Source of the DNA: Hyphomicrobiales bacterium
GTDB taxonomy: Bacteria; Pseudomonadota; Alphaproteobacteria; Rhizobiales; Rhizobiaceae
Direction: 5' to 3'
Length of the DNA stretch: 64,000 bases
NCBI GenBank assembly: GCA_900469475.1
Contig: UBXG01000009.1
Span: forward strand, 460,678 to 524,677
Part shown: piece after piece, positions 61,214 to 64,000 of the stretch
Layout of the letters: each line of letters opens with the position of its first letter
Position numbering within the stretch: position 1 is the stretch's first letter
Made by a program: the position numbers and the translations under genes
Notes under the pieces: model-generated
What the model was told of the DNA's origin: nothing
Databases searched by the model: none
Seen by the model: the letters and a program-made list of their open reading frames with translations, nothing else

Positions 61214-61815
61214 AGGAACAACTCCTCTGGATCGGGCGCCGTGCCCGGCTCTTCCGCATCGATGTTGACGCCCTGGAAGGCGCCGAGACGACGCGAGTAG
61301 TGGTCGCGCACCAATAGCGGAAGCCCGCAATGGCCGCAGGCGAAAGGACTATGCGTGACATCGTCGGTGATGCCCTTGCAGTGGACGCATTGCACGCGGC
61401 GCGCTAGGGAACCGCGATGTTCCGTGATGATCGAGGCATAATCCATGCCGTAGTCGAGCGCCACCATCATTGCCTGGCCGATAAAGCCCTCGGTGCCGGC
61501 TATATAAAGCCGCGTGCCCATATGCGCCGTTGCAAGCGAGCCCTTCAGGCGGAAGAGCAATGTCGCAATGGTCGGCGCCGTGAAGAACATGTCGGCGCCG
61601 AGCTTGCGCAGGGCCTCATCATGGCCTCTGCCCTGCGAACCGCGCGCGACATAGAGGATTTCGCTGCGCGACAGGATGGTATCGTCAAGTCCGGCCGTCT
61701 GGTCGAGGAGGGCATTGGCCCCCTCGCCTTCCAGCGCGAACAGATGCCGCCGGGCATGCGGCTGGATGGAGAGACCTTTGTAGACCGGTCGGCTCTTGAT
61801 GCCTTCGACAAGCAT
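61210..61815 (-). CDS. dmmA: Dimethylamine monooxygenase small subunit (DmmA-like, zinc ribbon)
   Basis: A 201-residue protein. The N-terminal part resembles a flavodoxin-reductase-like fold (HLFALEGEGANALL, EILYVARGSQG, TRLYIAGTEGFIGQAMMVALDYGMD). The C-terminal part holds CVHCKGITDDVTHSPFACGHCG, a four-cysteine zinc-ribbon or rubredoxin-like site. Its operon position between the GcvT-like and reductase genes matches DmmA. AAGGAGG before 61815 sets the start. Confidence 0.75.
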   Translation of the reverse strand: MLVEGIKSRPVYKGLSIQPHARRHLFALEGEGANALLDQTAGLDDTILSRSEILYVARGSQGRGHDEALRKLGADMFFTAPTIATLLFRLKGSLATAHMGTRLYIAGTEGFIGQAMMVALDYGMDYASIITEHRGSLARRVQCVHCKGITDDVTHSPFACGHCGLPLLVRDHYSRRLGAFQGVNIDAEEPGTAPDPEELFL

Positions 61816-61825
61816 GAGCGCCTCC

Positions 61826-62959
61826 TTAGCCGATTGCCGTCCTCTTCTTCTTTTCCGGGTCGTCGAACGGCAGCGTATGGGCAATCGCGCTCGCCTTCAG
61901 GCTCTTGCCGCGCACTTCGAGCTTCGTGCCCTGCACGGCCTTGTCGACATCGAGGCGGACGATCGCCATCGATTTCTTCGTCAAGGTCGAATAGCAGGGG
62001 CAGGTGATGACACCGACCTTCTTGCCCTCAGCATAGACCTCGTCGCCGAGATCGGCCGGACCGTCTGCATCGATCAGCATGCCGAAGATCTTGAAACGCT
62101 CCTTACCCTTGAGGCGCGCATGTTCCTCGGCGCCGCGAAAACCCGTCTTGCCTGGGCTGACGGTGAAGTCGAGGCCGAGCTCCCAGAGGCTGTCGCCGGG
62201 CGGCTGATCCGCGAAAGGATACATCTGCGAGTTATCGTAGGGATAAAACAGCAGGTAGCTTTCGACGCGCAGCATGTCGAGAACGCTGAAGCAGCAGGGA
62301 ATGATCCCCATCTCCTTACCTTCCGCGACGATGCGGTCCCAGACCATCGGTGCATCCTGGCCACGCACGAAGATCTCGTAACCGCGCTCGCCGGTATAGC
62401 CGGTGCGCGAGATCATCACAGGCGCACCGAACAACGTCGTCTGCATGTGATGGAAATATTTGAGGTCGCGGATCCCAGGCACGTACTTGGCGAGATAGTC
62501 AACCGCAACGGGACCCTGCAGCGACAGATCGTGCAGATCGTCGTCGAAGAGGACAGCGCAGTTGCGGCCGGCCGCCTGCTTGAGCACTTCCTCGTGGCCA
62601 GACCCCGAGCCATGCACCAGCATCCAGGAATTCGGGCCAGTGCGGTAGACGATGCAATCGTCGGTGAAGTAACCGCGGTCGTTGAGCATCGCGGCGTAGA
62701 CCGAGCGGCCGGGATAGATCTTCGACATATCCCGGGTAGTGATATAGTCGAGCACGGCAATGGCATGCGGCCCGACCAGATGCACCTTCTTGAGCCCGGA
62801 AACGTCCATGATGCCGGCCTTGGTGCGGATCGCAACATGCTCCTGCGACATGTCTTTCTCGTAGGTCCAGGCGGTTCCCATGCCGCTCCAGTCTTCGAGT
62901 TTCGATCCGAGAGCACGGTGCCGGTCCGCCAAGGCGGAGAAACGCCATGATAATGCCAT
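61826..62959 (-). CDS. dmmD: GcvT-like aminomethyltransferase of the dmm operon (DmmD-like)
   Basis: A 377-residue tetrahydrofolate-binding T-protein homologue: RTKAGIMDVSGLKKVHLVGPHAIAVLDYITTRD, RGYFTDDCIVYRTGPNSWMLVHGSG, SRTGYTGERGYEIFV, LDMLRVESYLLFYPYDNSQM. Not the housekeeping GcvT: no gcvH or gcvP is nearby. It probably transfers formaldehyde from amine demethylation to tetrahydrofolate as methylene-THF. First gene of the dmm-tmm operon, with AGAGGGAACG upstream. Confidence 0.83.
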   Translation of the reverse strand: MALSWRFSALADRHRALGSKLEDWSGMGTAWTYEKDMSQEHVAIRTKAGIMDVSGLKKVHLVGPHAIAVLDYITTRDMSKIYPGRSVYAAMLNDRGYFTDDCIVYRTGPNSWMLVHGSGSGHEEVLKQAAGRNCAVLFDDDLHDLSLQGPVAVDYLAKYVPGIRDLKYFHHMQTTLFGAPVMISRTGYTGERGYEIFVRGQDAPMVWDRIVAEGKEMGIIPCCFSVLDMLRVESYLLFYPYDNSQMYPFADQPPGDSLWELGLDFTVSPGKTGFRGAEEHARLKGKERFKIFGMLIDADGPADLGDEVYAEGKKVGVITCPCYSTLTKKSMAIVRLDVDKAVQGTKLEVRGKSLKASAIAHTLPFDDPEKKKRTAIG

Positions 62960-62999
62960 TTCGTTCCCTCTTTTTCTTCTACGGAATATTTATTTCCTG

Positions 63000-63027
63000 A
63001 CTATAATCGTCTTTCGCGCCTTGGCAA
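63000..63027 (-). promoter_or_regulatory. Probable promoter of the dmmDABC-tmm operon
   Basis: On the minus strand: TTGCCA (63022-63027), a 16-bp spacer, TATAGT (63000-63005), about 41 bases before the dmmD start codon. A 7-bp inverted repeat lies directly upstream at 63032-63061. Confidence 0.6.
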
Positions 63028-63031
63028 GCCG

Positions 63032-63061
63032 ATCCGAAGGGTTTTTCTTGACCGTTCGGAT
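63032..63061. promoter_or_regulatory. Inverted repeat upstream of the dmm operon promoter
   Basis: ATCCGAA (63032-63038) and TTCGGAT (63055-63061) are separated by 16 bp. The position just upstream of the -35 box suits an activator; a T-rich loop and location after the folD stop mean a folD transcript-end hairpin is also possible. Confidence 0.4.
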
Positions 63062-63073
63062 GGTATTTCGCCC

Positions 63074-63979
63074 TCAAAACTTCGGCGGCTTCTGACCAGC
63101 AGCGCGATGGGCTGCGATGACGGTATTGGCCATCAGCATGGTGATCGTCATCGGACCGACACCGCCCGGAACCGGCGTGATCGCTGCGGCGACATCGGAG
63201 GCTTGACCATAAGCGACATCGCCCACCAGCCGGCTCTTGCCCTCGCCGCGCTCCGGTGCCGCGATCCGGTTGATGCCGACATCGATGACGGTCGCGCCGG
63301 GCTTCACCCAATCCGCCTTGACCATCTCGGGCCGGCCGACGGCCGCGACCAGAATATCGGCACCCCTTGCTACCGAAGCGAGATCCTTCGTGCGCGAATG
63401 CGCCGTCGTCACCGTCGCATTGGCATTGAGCAGCAATTGCGCCATCGGCTTGCCGAACAGGTTGGAGCGGCCGATGACGACGGCATTCAGACCCGACAGG
63501 TCTTCGCCGTGGATCGAACGTACCAAAAGCATGGCGCCGGCCGGCGTGCAGGAGATCAGCCCGGTATCGAGATCGCCGGTTGCCAGCTTGCCGGCATTGA
63601 CGACATGCAGGCCATCGACATCCTTCTCCGGCCGGATCGACTGGATGATCGGCTCCGAATCAAGATGCTTCGGCAGCGGCAGCTGCACGAGAATGCCATG
63701 GATGGACGGATCGTCGTTCAGCGACTCGACGAGCTTTGCCAGCTCTTCCTGCGTCGTTTCCGCCGGCAGCGTGTGCTGGACCGACTTGAAGCCGCATTCC
63801 TTGGCCATCTTGCTCTTGGAACTCACATAGGCGTGGCTGGCCGGATCATCACCGACGATGACGACCGCAAGTCCGGTCTTCGCACCGGCCTCAGCTTCAA
63901 GTCCCGCCGCCGCAGCCTTCACGGCCTCGATCACCGAAGCTGCTGCCTTCTTCCCGTCGATCACTGTTGCGAGTGCCAT
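63074..63979 (-). CDS. folD: Bifunctional methylene-THF dehydrogenase/methenyl-THF cyclohydrolase
   Basis: A 301-residue cytoplasmic enzyme oxidising 5,10-methylene-THF to 10-formyl-THF. Signatures: [23 protein letters not shown] with the catalytic lysine, [30 protein letters not shown] (dinucleotide binding) and [22 protein letters not shown] upstream of 63979 supports the start. It precedes the dmm operon on the same strand, where it would oxidise the methylene-THF produced from amine demethylation; it is also a housekeeping gene in most bacteria. Confidence 0.94.
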   Translation of the reverse strand: MALATVIDGKKAAASVIEAVKAAAAGLEAEAGAKTGLAVVIVGDDPASHAYVSSKSKMAKECGFKSVQHTLPAETTQEELAKLVESLNDDPSIHGILVQLPLPKHLDSEPIIQSIRPEKDVDGLHVVNAGKLATGDLDTGLISCTPAGAMLLVRSIHGEDLSGLNAVVIGRSNLFGKPMAQLLLNANATVTTAHSRTKDLASVARGADILVAAVGRPEMVKADWVKPGATVIDVGINRIAAPERGEGKSRLVGDVAYGQASDVAAAITPVPGGVGPMTITMLMANTVIAAHRAAGQKPPKF

Positions 63980-64000
63980 CGCTCACCCCATGCGCTCGGA

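Noticed and set aside
59103..62950. Plus-strand open frames of about 380, 360 and 380 codons opposite the dmm genes
   Set aside because: All are antisense to conserved DmmC, DmmB and DmmD proteins and show no domain of their own.

Overview
The window is high-GC, gene-dense alphaproteobacterial DNA. The best guess is a Rhizobium/Agrobacterium-type genome, possibly a large replicon or chromid. The reasons are many ABC sugar and peptide uptake operons with LacI, ROK, IclR, LysR and AraC regulators, DUF995 proteins, two imperfect-palindrome intergenic elements of the rhizobial RIME kind, and the protein families themselves. No rRNA, tRNA, CRISPR array, insertion sequence or prophage was recognised.

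Region by region. (1) 1-5781: an exopolysaccharide-type locus with a UDP-glucuronate decarboxylase-like epimerase (cut by the window edge), GalE, a membrane GT2 synthase, a GH26-like glycosidase, and two DUF995 secreted proteins on either side of it. (2) 5913-7852: a small secreted protein and an AraC regulator. (3) 7987-12994: a LacI repressor and a ribose-type sugar ABC operon with two copies of a LacI-style operator. (4) 13048-25137: a GH38 alpha-mannosidase, two ROK regulators, a Gfo/Idh/MocA dehydrogenase, a CUT1 sugar ABC transporter and a sugar isomerase-like protein. The mannosidase and the transporter operon carry nearly the same 30-bp promoter/operator, so they probably form one regulon. 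(5) 25151-32148: a small conserved-looking protein, a PAS-GGDEF protein, a split chromate transporter with its divergent LysR gene, and a glucoamylase with a polyphosphate-glucokinase-like ROK kinase. (6) 32328-41651: a dipeptide/opine-type ABC transporter interleaved with a COG3964 amidohydrolase, a RidA protein, a SelA-like PLP enzyme and a divergent IclR regulator, which together look like a catabolic pathway. (7) 41810-51939: a LacI regulator with adenine deaminase, an Orn/Lys/Arg decarboxylase with a GNAT acetyltransferase, two small coupled ORFs, DinB, and an XRE/MmyB-type regulator divergent from an MFS exporter. (8) 52072-63979: methylated-amine catabolism, with an APC permease, TMAO demethylase (Tdm), TMA monooxygenase (Tmm), all parts of a DmmDABC-type dimethylamine monooxygenase, and FolD.

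The last region is the most complete system. It predicts TMA to TMAO (Tmm), TMAO to DMA plus formaldehyde (Tdm), and DMA to monomethylamine plus formaldehyde (DmmABC). The GcvT-like domains and FolD would pass the C1 units into tetrahydrofolate metabolism. Start codons were chosen by ribosome-binding sites and overlaps, so many genes are shorter than the longest open frame. All functions are assigned by reading protein sequence and context; no database search was run.
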